A DNA stretch of 64,000 nt. Origin: PFL25 sp046260155. Its GTDB lineage: Bacteria > Chloroflexota > Anaerolineae > Anaerolineales > UBA4823. The stretch covers positions 124,001 to 188,000 of the forward strand of contig JBJYXV010000063.1 in the NCBI GenBank assembly GCA_046260155.1. Direction: 5' to 3'. Every line of letters starts with the position of its first letter. The stretch's first letter is position 1. Below are positions 27,608 through 36,052 of this stretch, piece after piece. The notes under the pieces are model-generated. The model was not told where the DNA came from, ran no database searches, and worked only from the letters and a program-made list of their open reading frames with translations. The position numbers were made by a program, and so were the translations under genes.

Positions 27608-27613
27608 TATAAT
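27608..27613 (+). promoter_or_regulatory. TATAAT seven bases before the ATG: possible leaderless start
   Basis: A perfect TATAAT ends seven bases before ATG 27621, the same spacing as at 9657. No Shine-Dalgarno sequence is present. Confidence 0.5.
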
Positions 27614-27620
27614 TTTGTTG

Positions 27621-28118
27621 ATGAGCACCGAAGAAAGACAATCGCAGCTGCAGCCCAACTCCAGGCATTGCTTTGTGTGTGGGTTAGAAAATCATTATGG
27701 TCTGAAGCTGCGTTTCATTGAGACTGGACCGGGCGAAGTAACAGCCTATTATACAGTTCCAGAACATTTCCAGGGCTATCCGGGTGTTGTTCATGGGGGT
27801 ATCGTCACTGCAATGTTGGATGAAGTCACCGGACGGGCCCATATGAGCAGTGAACATACACGCTTCATGTTTACTGCAAAAATTGAGATTCGATTTCGAA
27901 AGAACGTCCCGATCGGTCAGCCGCTCAAAATTGTTGGTTGGGTCGAGAAATCGAAGAGCAGGATAGCGTCAAGTATCGGGAAAATATTCGGACCAGAGGG
28001 CGACGTACTGGCAGAGGCAAAAACTTTACTCGTCGACCTCCCCGAGGATGAACTCCGCGATGTGGATTTAGAGGCACTTGGTTGGAAAGTCTATGAGAAT
28101 GAAGATAGTAGCAATTAA
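27621..28118 (+). CDS. PaaI-family hotdog thioesterase
   Basis: A 165-residue hotdog-fold protein. HCFVCGLENHYGLKLRF near the start and GYPGVVHGGIVTAMLDEV near residue 55, with the HGG motif and nearby Asp/Glu, fit the PaaI thioesterase family. The likely reaction is hydrolysis of an acyl-CoA. It appears to start a new transcript that runs on 13 bp later into the molybdenum hydroxylase genes, so a CoA-linked step in the same catabolic route is possible but not shown. Confidence 0.85.
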   Translation: MSTEERQSQLQPNSRHCFVCGLENHYGLKLRFIETGPGEVTAYYTVPEHFQGYPGVVHGGIVTAMLDEVTGRAHMSSEHTRFMFTAKIEIRFRKNVPIGQPLKIVGWVEKSKSRIASSIGKIFGPEGDVLAEAKTLLVDLPEDELRDVDLEALGWKVYENEDSSN

Positions 28119-28131
28119 TTAGGATTGATGA

Positions 28132-28893
28132 ATGATCATTGAATATTATCGTCCCAAGGATGTTGACGAGACATTGGAACTCTTAGAAAATCAAGATATC
28201 GCGCCTATCTTGATGGGGGGAGGGACAGCTATCGATCGATTCAAGACCGAACCCATGTCTGTTATCGATTTGCAGGATGTGGGTTTAGGTAAAATCCGTG
28301 GAAAGGGAAATTTTCTTGAGATCGGGGCCATGGTATCCCTTCAATCCTTGTATGAAGAAACCAGGGTATTGGTTGAATTAAGGGAAGTGATCCTGAGGGA
28401 AGCGACGCACAACTTGAGGCAGGTAGCCACCGTTGCCGGCACCATGATTGTATCGAATGGGCGGTCACCTTTCATCTCCGCGCTGCTTGCTCTGGATGCA
28501 TCGGTCACTTTGCTGCCTGATGAGCATACGGTACCTCTCAGCGACCTGCTCCTGATGCGTGGAAAAATAATGGGATCAAAACTGATCACAAAGATCACCA
28601 TCCCCTTGAACGTCCAATTGGCTTATAAAGAGGTGACCCGGTCACCAGCAGATTTACCAATTATCTGTGCGGCTATTGCTGTTTGGCCAGCTGGTCGCAC
28701 CCGAGTAGTATTGGGTGGTTACGGAGAGTCTCCAGCGCTGGTATTTGATGGACCTGAAAGGGGAGGCGAGCAGGAAGCTGCAACGGATGCGTATAGCCAC
28801 GCAGGTGATGAGTGGGCTTCTGCTGAATACAGGCGCGAGGTTGCACCAATATTGATCAGGCGCTGTTTCTCCCATTTGGAAGAGGAAAATTAA
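28132..28893 (+). CDS. Molybdenum hydroxylase FAD subunit (CoxM/XdhB-like)
   Basis: A 253-residue FAD-binding subunit of the xanthine dehydrogenase/CO dehydrogenase superfamily. IIEYYRPKDVDETLELL and ILMGGGTAIDRFK match the first FAD-binding loop, and LREVILREATHNLRQVATVAGTM near residue 85 matches the second. The C-terminus is shorter than the usual 280-290 residues. It passes electrons from the 2Fe-2S clusters to FAD. Its partner is the next gene, 32 bp downstream, which carries the 2Fe-2S and Mo domains. Confidence 0.9.
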   Translation: MIIEYYRPKDVDETLELLENQDIAPILMGGGTAIDRFKTEPMSVIDLQDVGLGKIRGKGNFLEIGAMVSLQSLYEETRVLVELREVILREATHNLRQVATVAGTMIVSNGRSPFISALLALDASVTLLPDEHTVPLSDLLLMRGKIMGSKLITKITIPLNVQLAYKEVTRSPADLPIICAAIAVWPAGRTRVVLGGYGESPALVFDGPERGGEQEAATDAYSHAGDEWASAEYRREVAPILIRRCFSHLEEEN

Positions 28894-28925
28894 TAACGAG
28901 ATCAGGATTTCACCGGTGATTTGCG

Positions 28926-31900
28926 ATGAAAATATATCTGACGATTAATGGAAAAACACAGCAGGTTGAAATTTTACCTGGCGCCAGTTTGTTAAATACT
29001 CTGCGCTCAATGGGTTTTGTCGGTGCAAAGCATGGCTGTGAAACCGGAGAATGCGGGGCATGTACCGTGTTGCTGGATTCCCGCCCGATTAATGCCTGTG
29101 TATTTCTAACCGCCCAGGCAGAAGGTCATGTTATTGAAACGATTGAATCAATGGGAGAACATCCAGAGCAGGGATGGAAAACCACTACTGGTCTGCATGC
29201 TCTTCAGGAAGCTTTTGTCGAGAGCGGTGCAATTCAATGTGGCTATTGCACCCCCGCCATGCTGTTGGCTGCAAAAGAACTCCTTGACCGGAATGAGAAT
29301 CCGAGTGAAGATGATGTACGAGAGGTTTTCTCCGGGATTTTATGTCGTTGTACAGGCTATCTAAAACCGGTTCAAGCAGTTCTGAGAGCAGCTGCTGCCG
29401 CCCGGGGGGAAGCAATCGAACCGATAGATGGTAAATTAGAATCTCCACCGGATTGGTTTGGTCATGATGCAAACCTTTCTCCTGGTACTGGTAACATCCC
29501 AGATGAGGTAAAAGGAGACGAGATTTATGGTGGGGAGGTGATTGCACCGGCAAAGGTTATGCCGCGAATAGAGCTAACCCCTGAAACCGAAGGCTGGCAC
29601 CGGGTGGGTAAACCAGAGGTAAAAGTCGATGCTGTTAAGCTGGTTCAAGGTAAACCCGCTTTTACAGCTGATTACGATCGCCGGGGTATGTTGGTTGCGA
29701 AAGTACTGCACAGTCCAATTGCACATGCTCGAATAAAGAACATTGATAAATCCAAAGCGGAACAACTGCCAGGAGTTGCGGCTGTCCTCACTTGGCGAGA
29801 TATCCCGCGGGTGGCGTACTCAACCGCAGGGCAGTCAGATCCCATACCCGGGCCATTAGATTCATTTTCCCTGGATAATAAAGTCAGGTTTGTTGGAGAT
29901 CGAGTAGCCTTTGTTGCCGCTGAAACTGAGCAGATAGCGCTCAGTGCTCTTGAGCTGATCGAGGTTGAATATGAACCTCTCGAAGCGATCCTCGATCCGC
30001 AAAAAGCCCTTCAACCAGGTGCACCAATCATCCATGACGAACCAGAGTATGTGGATTTTGCAGAATCAGATGCGACCAGAAATTTAGCCGCCGAAATCCG
30101 CATCGATATTGGGAATGTCGAGCAGGGTTTCGTGGAAGCAGATTTTATCTACGAAGGGGAGTATGAGGTCCCAAAAGTTCAGCAAGCGCATATTGAACCT
30201 CATGTATCGGTTTCTTATTGGGATGAGGATGATCGGTTGGTTATCGTCTCGAGCACCCAGGTACCTTTTCACGCCCGGCGCCAGCTGGCACCCGTATTGG
30301 GTTTACCGATCAAGCGGATACGGGTGATCAAACCTCGCATTGGTGGTGGATTTGGAGGGAAACAGGAGATATTGAGCGAGGATGTAGCTGCTCACCTCAC
30401 TATTGCAACGGGAAAACCGGTGATCTATGAATACACGCGAGAAGAAGAATTCATCGCGGCCAGATCACGCCATCCAATGCGAATAAAAATGAAGACCGGG
30501 GTTAAAGCAGATGGCACGATTACGGCGAATGCGATGTATGCCCTATCGGATACCGGTGCTTATGGTGGTCATGCGCTCACAGTGACTGGCAATACAGGGC
30601 ACAAAGCGATGGCTCTATATGTGGGTGATGGCAAATATCGCGAGTCCCCGAATATCCAATTTTATGCAGATATTGTGTATACAAACCATCCACCGGCTGG
30701 GGCCTACCGTGGTTATGGGGTCCCCCAGGGATTTTGGGCAGTTGAAAGGCACATGGAGAAAATTGCCCGAGATCTGAAATTGGATCCAATCGATTTCCGC
30801 TTGAAAAATACGTTACGGCAGGGAGAACTGCAGCCGTTCAGCACTGCCTGGAGTGAAGGAAGGGAACCGCAACCGGAAGTGATTGCTACCTGTGCATTAG
30901 ATCAGTGTGTTCAACAAGGGAAAGCAGCACTGGGTTGGGATCAAAAATTTAACAATACGCAGTGGAAAGCAGTACCTGGAAAGCCATATCTTAAACGCGG
31001 AGTAGGTGTTGCTCTCGTCATGCAGGGAACCGCAATACCATACCTGGATATGGGAGGGGCAAGCATAAAAATGAATGATGATGCTTCGTTTAATCTCCTG
31101 GTAGGCGCAACAGATTTGGGCACCGGGTCTGATACAGTTCTTGCTCAAATGGCAGCTGAGGTTTTAGGAGTGGGTGTGGATGACATCCTCGTCTATTCCT
31201 CGGATACAGATTTCACTCCTTTTGATAAAGGTGCCTACGCATCGTCGACGACTTACATTTCCGGCGCAGCAGTTGTTCGCGCTGCTGAAGCAGCTGCAGA
31301 GAGGATTAAATCACGCGCAGCAAGCATGTTTAATGAGGATAGCGAGGAAGGACCGCTGGATGCCGGAGATATCCAATTGGTTAATCGCCAAGCAGTCTCT
31401 CCTGATGGACGCACAATTTCACTGAAAGATATCGCTCTTGAAACCCTTCATCACAAAGATCAGGAACAAATCATGGGGATTGGCTCATTTATGTCTCCCG
31501 TAGCTCCTCCTCCATTTGCCGCCCAATTTGCTGAGGTAACGGTGGATGTCGAGACAGGGCAGGTCGTGGTTGATAAACTGGTGATGGCGGTTGACTCAGG
31601 TGTGATCATAAATCCATTGACAGCTTCTGGTCAGATCGAAGGTGGCATGACCCAGTCGCTTGGGTATGCAGTCAGCGAAGAGATGGTTTACGATGATAAA
31701 GGATACCCAAGGGAAACAGATCTTCGAGATTACCATATTTTTCACGCCCACGAAATGCCGGAATTAAGCACAATCTTCGTTGAGACCTTTGAACCCTCTC
31801 ACCCATTTGGGGTGAAGGCGGTTGCTGAGATTCCCATGGATGGCGTAGCACCAGCAGTCGGTAACGCAGTATTCGATGCGGCAGGGGTGAATATTGATCA

Positions 31901-31949
31901 GAACCCGATCACACCAGAAAAAATCTGGCTTGCGCTTCAGAAAAAATGA
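28926..31949 (+). CDS. Molybdenum hydroxylase, fused 2Fe-2S and Mo-binding subunits (xanthine dehydrogenase family)
   Basis: A 1007-residue fusion. Residues 1-160 are the 2Fe-2S subunit: CETGECGACTVLL with its later Cys binds one cluster, and CGYCTPAML with CRCTGY binds the other. After a linker, residues 230-1007 are the Mo-pterin subunit, with FVGDRVAFVAAE, RIGGGFGGKQE near 475, PPAGAYRGYGVPQ near 590, and the active-site Glu in KAVAEIPMDG near 968. The enzyme hydroxylates a heterocycle or aldehyde using water. The substrate is not fixed by sequence. It completes enzyme A with the 28132 FAD subunit. Confidence 0.93.
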   Translation: MKIYLTINGKTQQVEILPGASLLNTLRSMGFVGAKHGCETGECGACTVLLDSRPINACVFLTAQAEGHVIETIESMGEHPEQGWKTTTGLHALQEAFVESGAIQCGYCTPAMLLAAKELLDRNENPSEDDVREVFSGILCRCTGYLKPVQAVLRAAAAARGEAIEPIDGKLESPPDWFGHDANLSPGTGNIPDEVKGDEIYGGEVIAPAKVMPRIELTPETEGWHRVGKPEVKVDAVKLVQGKPAFTADYDRRGMLVAKVLHSPIAHARIKNIDKSKAEQLPGVAAVLTWRDIPRVAYSTAGQSDPIPGPLDSFSLDNKVRFVGDRVAFVAAETEQIALSALELIEVEYEPLEAILDPQKALQPGAPIIHDEPEYVDFAESDATRNLAAEIRIDIGNVEQGFVEADFIYEGEYEVPKVQQAHIEPHVSVSYWDEDDRLVIVSSTQVPFHARRQLAPVLGLPIKRIRVIKPRIGGGFGGKQEILSEDVAAHLTIATGKPVIYEYTREEEFIAARSRHPMRIKMKTGVKADGTITANAMYALSDTGAYGGHALTVTGNTGHKAMALYVGDGKYRESPNIQFYADIVYTNHPPAGAYRGYGVPQGFWAVERHMEKIARDLKLDPIDFRLKNTLRQGELQPFSTAWSEGREPQPEVIATCALDQCVQQGKAALGWDQKFNNTQWKAVPGKPYLKRGVGVALVMQGTAIPYLDMGGASIKMNDDASFNLLVGATDLGTGSDTVLAQMAAEVLGVGVDDILVYSSDTDFTPFDKGAYASSTTYISGAAVVRAAEAAAERIKSRAASMFNEDSEEGPLDAGDIQLVNRQAVSPDGRTISLKDIALETLHHKDQEQIMGIGSFMSPVAPPPFAAQFAEVTVDVETGQVVVDKLVMAVDSGVIINPLTASGQIEGGMTQSLGYAVSEEMVYDDKGYPRETDLRDYHIFHAHEMPELSTIFVETFEPSHPFGVKAVAEIPMDGVAPAVGNAVFDAAGVNIDQNPITPEKIWLALQKK

Positions 31950-31999
31950 AGCATGAATTGATGCTATCGGAAAGAGAGACTAGTCAAGAAAAGAGGCGA

Positions 32000-33343
32000 A
32001 TGTCCAAGATTTACGTTATCGGTCATGTTAACCCTGATACTGACTCAATCGCTTCAGCTATGGGATATGCCTGGTTCTTGCACGAGCTGAATGGTGAGGA
32101 TATAGAGGCAGCCAGGGCAGGCCCAGTAAATCCTCAAACCAGTTGGGTGCTGAAGAGATTGGCCATGGACGCTCCAATCTTAATCAATGATGCATCCCCA
32201 AAATTTGAGTCTGTATCTGTCCGCTTGGATTCCACTGCTCCGGACGAACCATTAAGAACAGCCTGGGCTATTGCCAGTCGAACCTGGGGAGTAGCCCCGA
32301 TCGTAAAGGAAGATGGTACACCCTATGGTTTGGTCAACGGGCCCAGTTTGTTTGCCTTGCTGAGCACTCTTGTTGGACCTCATCCTCGTAGCCAGGAAAT
32401 GCAGCTATCAGATATTCTGGATTTACCTTGCCGAGATGCAGCGAGTACCAACATACCCAGTTTTCAGGGATCAAGCCGGATCAGAGATTCATTATTGAGA
32501 ATTTTACGGGCTGAGGGAGATGATTTCTGGGTTGTAGATGGCCAGGGCAAGTACATCGGTGTCTGCAGACAGCGGGAGGTACTCAATCCACCACGCTTAA
32601 GATTGATCCTGGTTGATCACAATGAGCCGAACCAGGCGATTGGGGCATTAGAAGAAGCTGAGCTGGTTGAGATTCTTGACCACCACCGGCTGGGAAATAA
32701 TTCAACCCATGTTCCCATTCGGTTTACGATCGATGTGGTTGGCAGCACCAGTACCCTGGTTACAGAGCGAATTCATGAATCTGGTCTGAGTGCACCACCC
32801 GATTTAGCTGGATTATTGCTGGCAGGGTTATTATCAGACACATTATTGTTTCACTCTCCAACAACCACTGATCGGGATAAAATTGCTGCAGAACGCCTGG
32901 CTCGCTGGGCATTTATCACTGGATCTCCATTAGAGGGAGAATCAGTAGACTCTTATGGCCAGCAGGTAATCAAGGCAGGGTCTGGTATTACAAGTCGTGA
33001 ACCCGACCAGGTAGTGAGTAATGATATCAAGGTGTACCAAGCCGGTGGGCTGGATTTTGCAATTGCCCAGGCCGAGGTGACTGATCTGCTTCTGCTCAAG
33101 GAGCAGTTACCCTCGTTGAAACAAGCGCTCTTTGATCTCAAGGATAAACGTGGATTGGATTTCGCCATGTTGATGGTGACGGATGTTGTGGGAGGATCGA
33201 GCCGGTTGCTCCTCACTGATGAGCTACCGCTCCTGGGGGATTTGCCTTACCCGAAATTACCTGATGGCACCCTGATGGCTGAAGATGTCGTATCCCGGAA
33301 AAAGCAACTTTTACCGGTGGTCCTCGGGCTGCTCGAAAGCTAA
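32000..33343 (+). CDS. Manganese-type (DHH family II) inorganic pyrophosphatase with CBS-like insert
   Basis: A 447-residue family II pyrophosphatase. The DHH motifs are IGHVNPDTDSIASA near the N-terminus, VDHNEPNQ and LDHHRLG near 205-230, and GSTSTLV with LLSDTLLFHSPTTTDRD. The C-terminal substrate motif SRKKQLLPV is intact. Residues about 70-190 fit a regulatory CBS pair, as in adenine-nucleotide-controlled enzymes. ATG 32000 has AGAGGCG upstream; ATG 31946, overlapping the previous stop as ATGA, is the alternative. It could pull PPi-releasing steps such as CofC and MocA. Confidence 0.9.
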   Translation: MSKIYVIGHVNPDTDSIASAMGYAWFLHELNGEDIEAARAGPVNPQTSWVLKRLAMDAPILINDASPKFESVSVRLDSTAPDEPLRTAWAIASRTWGVAPIVKEDGTPYGLVNGPSLFALLSTLVGPHPRSQEMQLSDILDLPCRDAASTNIPSFQGSSRIRDSLLRILRAEGDDFWVVDGQGKYIGVCRQREVLNPPRLRLILVDHNEPNQAIGALEEAELVEILDHHRLGNNSTHVPIRFTIDVVGSTSTLVTERIHESGLSAPPDLAGLLLAGLLSDTLLFHSPTTTDRDKIAAERLARWAFITGSPLEGESVDSYGQQVIKAGSGITSREPDQVVSNDIKVYQAGGLDFAIAQAEVTDLLLLKEQLPSLKQALFDLKDKRGLDFAMLMVTDVVGGSSRLLLTDELPLLGDLPYPKLPDGTLMAEDVVSRKKQLLPVVLGLLES

Positions 33344-33367
33344 CTCACTATATAGGATCGGGTATTT

Positions 33368-34144
33368 ATGTCTATCTGGCAGGCGATAGCAGATCTTGAA
33401 GAGAAACATGAAGCAGGAGTGCTGTGCACGATCATTCGCAGTCAGGGATCTACTCCACGTCATGCAGGCAGCAAGATGCTGGTCTATGCTGATGGGAATA
33501 TAATTGGAAGTGTAGGAGGAGGGGAATTAGAAAGGAGGACGATCTCTGCAGCACTCGACCTCATGCTGATCGGTAGACCGGGTTGGTTGGATTACAACTT
33601 GAGCGAACCTGAACTGGGAGACCCTGGTGTGTGTGGGGGTCAAGTGGAGATTTACATGGAACCAATTATTCCTAAGCCAACGCTAGTGGTTGTCGGTGCA
33701 GGTCATGTAGGACAAGCAGTCGCCCATCTGGCGCATTGGTTGGATTTTCGGCTGGTGATCAGCGACGATAGACCAGAATTTTGCACGCCAGAGAATATCC
33801 CCAACGCTGATCAATATTTTCCCATCCCATTACCAGAATTCACAGAAAAATTTAAGATTACACCCTGGACATATCTCGTACTGACCACGCGCAGTGTGGA
33901 TGTTGATGTCCCGGGATTACCCGGGATACTCAGTTCTCCCGCAGCTTACATTGGAGTGATTGGCTCGCGGCGTCGATGGGAAACAACGCGCAAGCAGCTG
34001 GAAGAAGCGGGGATTAAACCAGAAAAAATAAATCGAGTCCGATCTCCAGTTGGTATTGAAATCCATGCAGAAACTCCTCAAGAAATCGCAGTCAGTATTA
34101 TGGCAGAGATTATTCAAATCAGGCATGCAAGTGAGGCCACATGA
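33368..34144 (+). CDS. XdhC/CoxI-family molybdenum hydroxylase maturation protein
   Basis: A 258-residue XdhC-family protein. Residues 1-90 are the XdhC/CoxI domain (VLCTIIRSQGSTPRHAGSKM and GSVGGGELERR), and residues 105-250 are a Rossmann-like domain starting LVVVGAGHVGQAVAHLAHWL. In characterised systems XdhC binds Mo cofactor, protects it and helps its sulfuration before insertion into the apoenzyme. It lies between the two molybdenum hydroxylase gene sets and could serve either. Confidence 0.93.
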   Translation: MSIWQAIADLEEKHEAGVLCTIIRSQGSTPRHAGSKMLVYADGNIIGSVGGGELERRTISAALDLMLIGRPGWLDYNLSEPELGDPGVCGGQVEIYMEPIIPKPTLVVVGAGHVGQAVAHLAHWLDFRLVISDDRPEFCTPENIPNADQYFPIPLPEFTEKFKITPWTYLVLTTRSVDVDVPGLPGILSSPAAYIGVIGSRRRWETTRKQLEEAGIKPEKINRVRSPVGIEIHAETPQEIAVSIMAEIIQIRHASEAT

Positions 34145-34225
34145 TTAAATTTGGGTTGCTGCGAATTGCAGTCTTGAACTTCCTGTGGACCAGCTTCAGT
34201 CGATCAAGTATTTATGGAGATGCTC

Positions 34226-35671
34226 ATGTGGAATGAATACCACAATGTAACTAGTGTTGAAGAAGCATTGGAAATCTTGGCTAGAAATCGGGAGAAAGCT
34301 CGAATTATCGCTGGAGCAACAGACTTGATCTTAGAAATGGAAAGAGGAATTCGAGTCGGTATTGACACTGTCGTTGATGTGACAAGGATTCCCGGCTTGG
34401 ATGAGATCATCTTGGATGAGCATGGTGTTATTCATCTTGGCCCACTGGTCACACATAATGACTGTGCCGCATCTAAAATTATTCGTGAAAAAGCTTTACC
34501 CCTGGCACAAGCAGCATGGGAGGTAGGATCTCCTCAAATCCGAAATCGAGGTACCATTGCCGGGAATTTAATCACAGCTTCTCCGGCAAATGATACGATC
34601 ACTCCTCTCATGGCCCTCGGTGCCCTGGTTACCTTACGTTCGCAAACAAAAGAGCGCGTGGTTCCATTGAGCAGGTTCTACCAGGGGGTAAGAAAGACAA
34701 TCATGCAGCCTGATGAAATGTTAGTAGATATATCATTTCCGTCACTGGATTCAAAGTCTTCGGGGGTGTTCATTAAACTGGCTCTGAGGCAAGCACAAGC
34801 AATATCCCTGGTCAATGTGGCAGTCGTGCTGGAATTCTCTGAAACGAAGGCTGCTTCAAATGAAGAACGAACAGTTAAAAATGCCGCTATTACACTGGGT
34901 GCTGTCGCTCCGGTAATCATCCACGCAAAAGATGCCGAAGAATTTATCACCGGACATCAACTGGAAGAGCAGATATTAGAAAAGACAGCCAAACTGGCGG
35001 AAGGATCAGCGACTCCTATCGATGATGTGCGCAGCTCAGCTGATTACCGTCGTGAAATGGTGAGGGTATGTACTTTGAGGGCCTTGCGAGAAATCGCAAA
35101 AGGTGAAGTATCCCTTAGAATTCCCGAAAATCCTGTCCTCTTACGAGGTAGAAATGAACATGGAAACGGAAAGGTACTCAAAACTTATTCTCAGCATTTA
35201 AATGAGTCCTCCCGGATCAGCACTAAGATCAATGGCCAGGAATATGTATTCAGAAATCAGCATCAAAAGAGTTTGCTCCATCTCCTTCGGGATGATGCTG
35301 GGTTGATCGGGACTAAAGAGGGATGTGCTGAGGGTGAATGTGGAGCCTGTACTGTATTCCTGGATGGCACGGCAGTGATGAGCTGTTTGGTACCAGCAGC
35401 CCGGGCAGATGGCGCAGAAATTGTAACTATCGAGGGTGTGTCTATGGATGGGGAACTGCATCCGATTCAGAAAGGTTTTATTGAAGAAGGTGCGGTTCAA
35501 TGTGGTTATTGCACGCCTGGTTTCATCATGTCTGGTGTCAAGCTACTCGAAGAACGACCACATCCAACAGAGGAAGAGATTCGCCAGTCAATAACCGGTA
35601 ATCTTTGCCGCTGTACTGGTTATTACAAAATCATCTCTGCGATTGAAAATGCAAGCCGGTCGGAGGGTTAA
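34226..35671 (+). CDS. Molybdenum hydroxylase, fused FAD and 2Fe-2S subunits
   Basis: A 481-residue fusion. Residues 1-290 are the CoxM-like FAD domain (EYHNVTSVEEALEIL, ARIIAGATDLILEM, PQIRNRGTIAGNLITASPAND). After a 30-residue linker, residues 325-481 are the 2Fe-2S domain: CAEGECGACTVFLDG and CGYCTPGFIM with CRCTGYYK bind two clusters. ATG 34226 begins the conserved fold and has GGAG six bases upstream. No Mo subunit follows directly; the best partner is the Mo subunit at 40051. Confidence 0.93.
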   Translation: MWNEYHNVTSVEEALEILARNREKARIIAGATDLILEMERGIRVGIDTVVDVTRIPGLDEIILDEHGVIHLGPLVTHNDCAASKIIREKALPLAQAAWEVGSPQIRNRGTIAGNLITASPANDTITPLMALGALVTLRSQTKERVVPLSRFYQGVRKTIMQPDEMLVDISFPSLDSKSSGVFIKLALRQAQAISLVNVAVVLEFSETKAASNEERTVKNAAITLGAVAPVIIHAKDAEEFITGHQLEEQILEKTAKLAEGSATPIDDVRSSADYRREMVRVCTLRALREIAKGEVSLRIPENPVLLRGRNEHGNGKVLKTYSQHLNESSRISTKINGQEYVFRNQHQKSLLHLLRDDAGLIGTKEGCAEGECGACTVFLDGTAVMSCLVPAARADGAEIVTIEGVSMDGELHPIQKGFIEEGAVQCGYCTPGFIMSGVKLLEERPHPTEEEIRQSITGNLCRCTGYYKIISAIENASRSEG

Positions 35672-35672
35672 G

Positions 35673-36026
35673 ATGACAAAATACGATCCAACCTACCAAC
35701 CTAAAAGCCGCAGGTCAATCATACCTCCGGTACATCCAGTTTGGCGCGGTATCGGATGTTTGTTATTGGTTTTGTTACCGATCATCTCGTTTGCTGGTGC
35801 AAAATTATTGGTCCAGGCAAATTCACGCCAGCGATGGGTTCAAATGCCAAGTGAACTAACGAACTCATTTATTGTTCCAGTGATCGGTCGCGTCTTTTTT
35901 GCTGATCTTGCATTAGCAGTGATCCTGATTGTGATTGGGTTTGCCATCATCACTGTCGCGTATGCGATCATCTACCGGATCATTGGCATCCCAAGATTTG
36001 GTCCGCTGGATTCCCCTCCCGGTTAA
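35673..36026 (+). CDS. Small membrane protein, two TM helices, unknown function
   Basis: A 117-residue protein with two clear transmembrane helices (about 28-48 and 78-105) and short charged ends. I do not recognise a family. ATG 35673 has CGGAGGG eight bases upstream and starts one base after the previous stop, so it is tightly coupled to the FAD/2Fe-2S gene. It may tether the hydroxylase or its neighbours to the membrane, which is only inference. Confidence 0.65.
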   Translation: MTKYDPTYQPKSRRSIIPPVHPVWRGIGCLLLVLLPIISFAGAKLLVQANSRQRWVQMPSELTNSFIVPVIGRVFFADLALAVILIVIGFAIITVAYAIIYRIIGIPRFGPLDSPPG

Positions 36027-36052
36027 CGAATTCATAAAGGTTATCCCTCTGT

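Noticed and set aside
28926..31949. An in-frame UGA (Sec) in the molybdenum hydroxylase
   Set aside because: Both Mo subunits read through without an internal stop, and selenium in this enzyme class is a cofactor rather than Sec.
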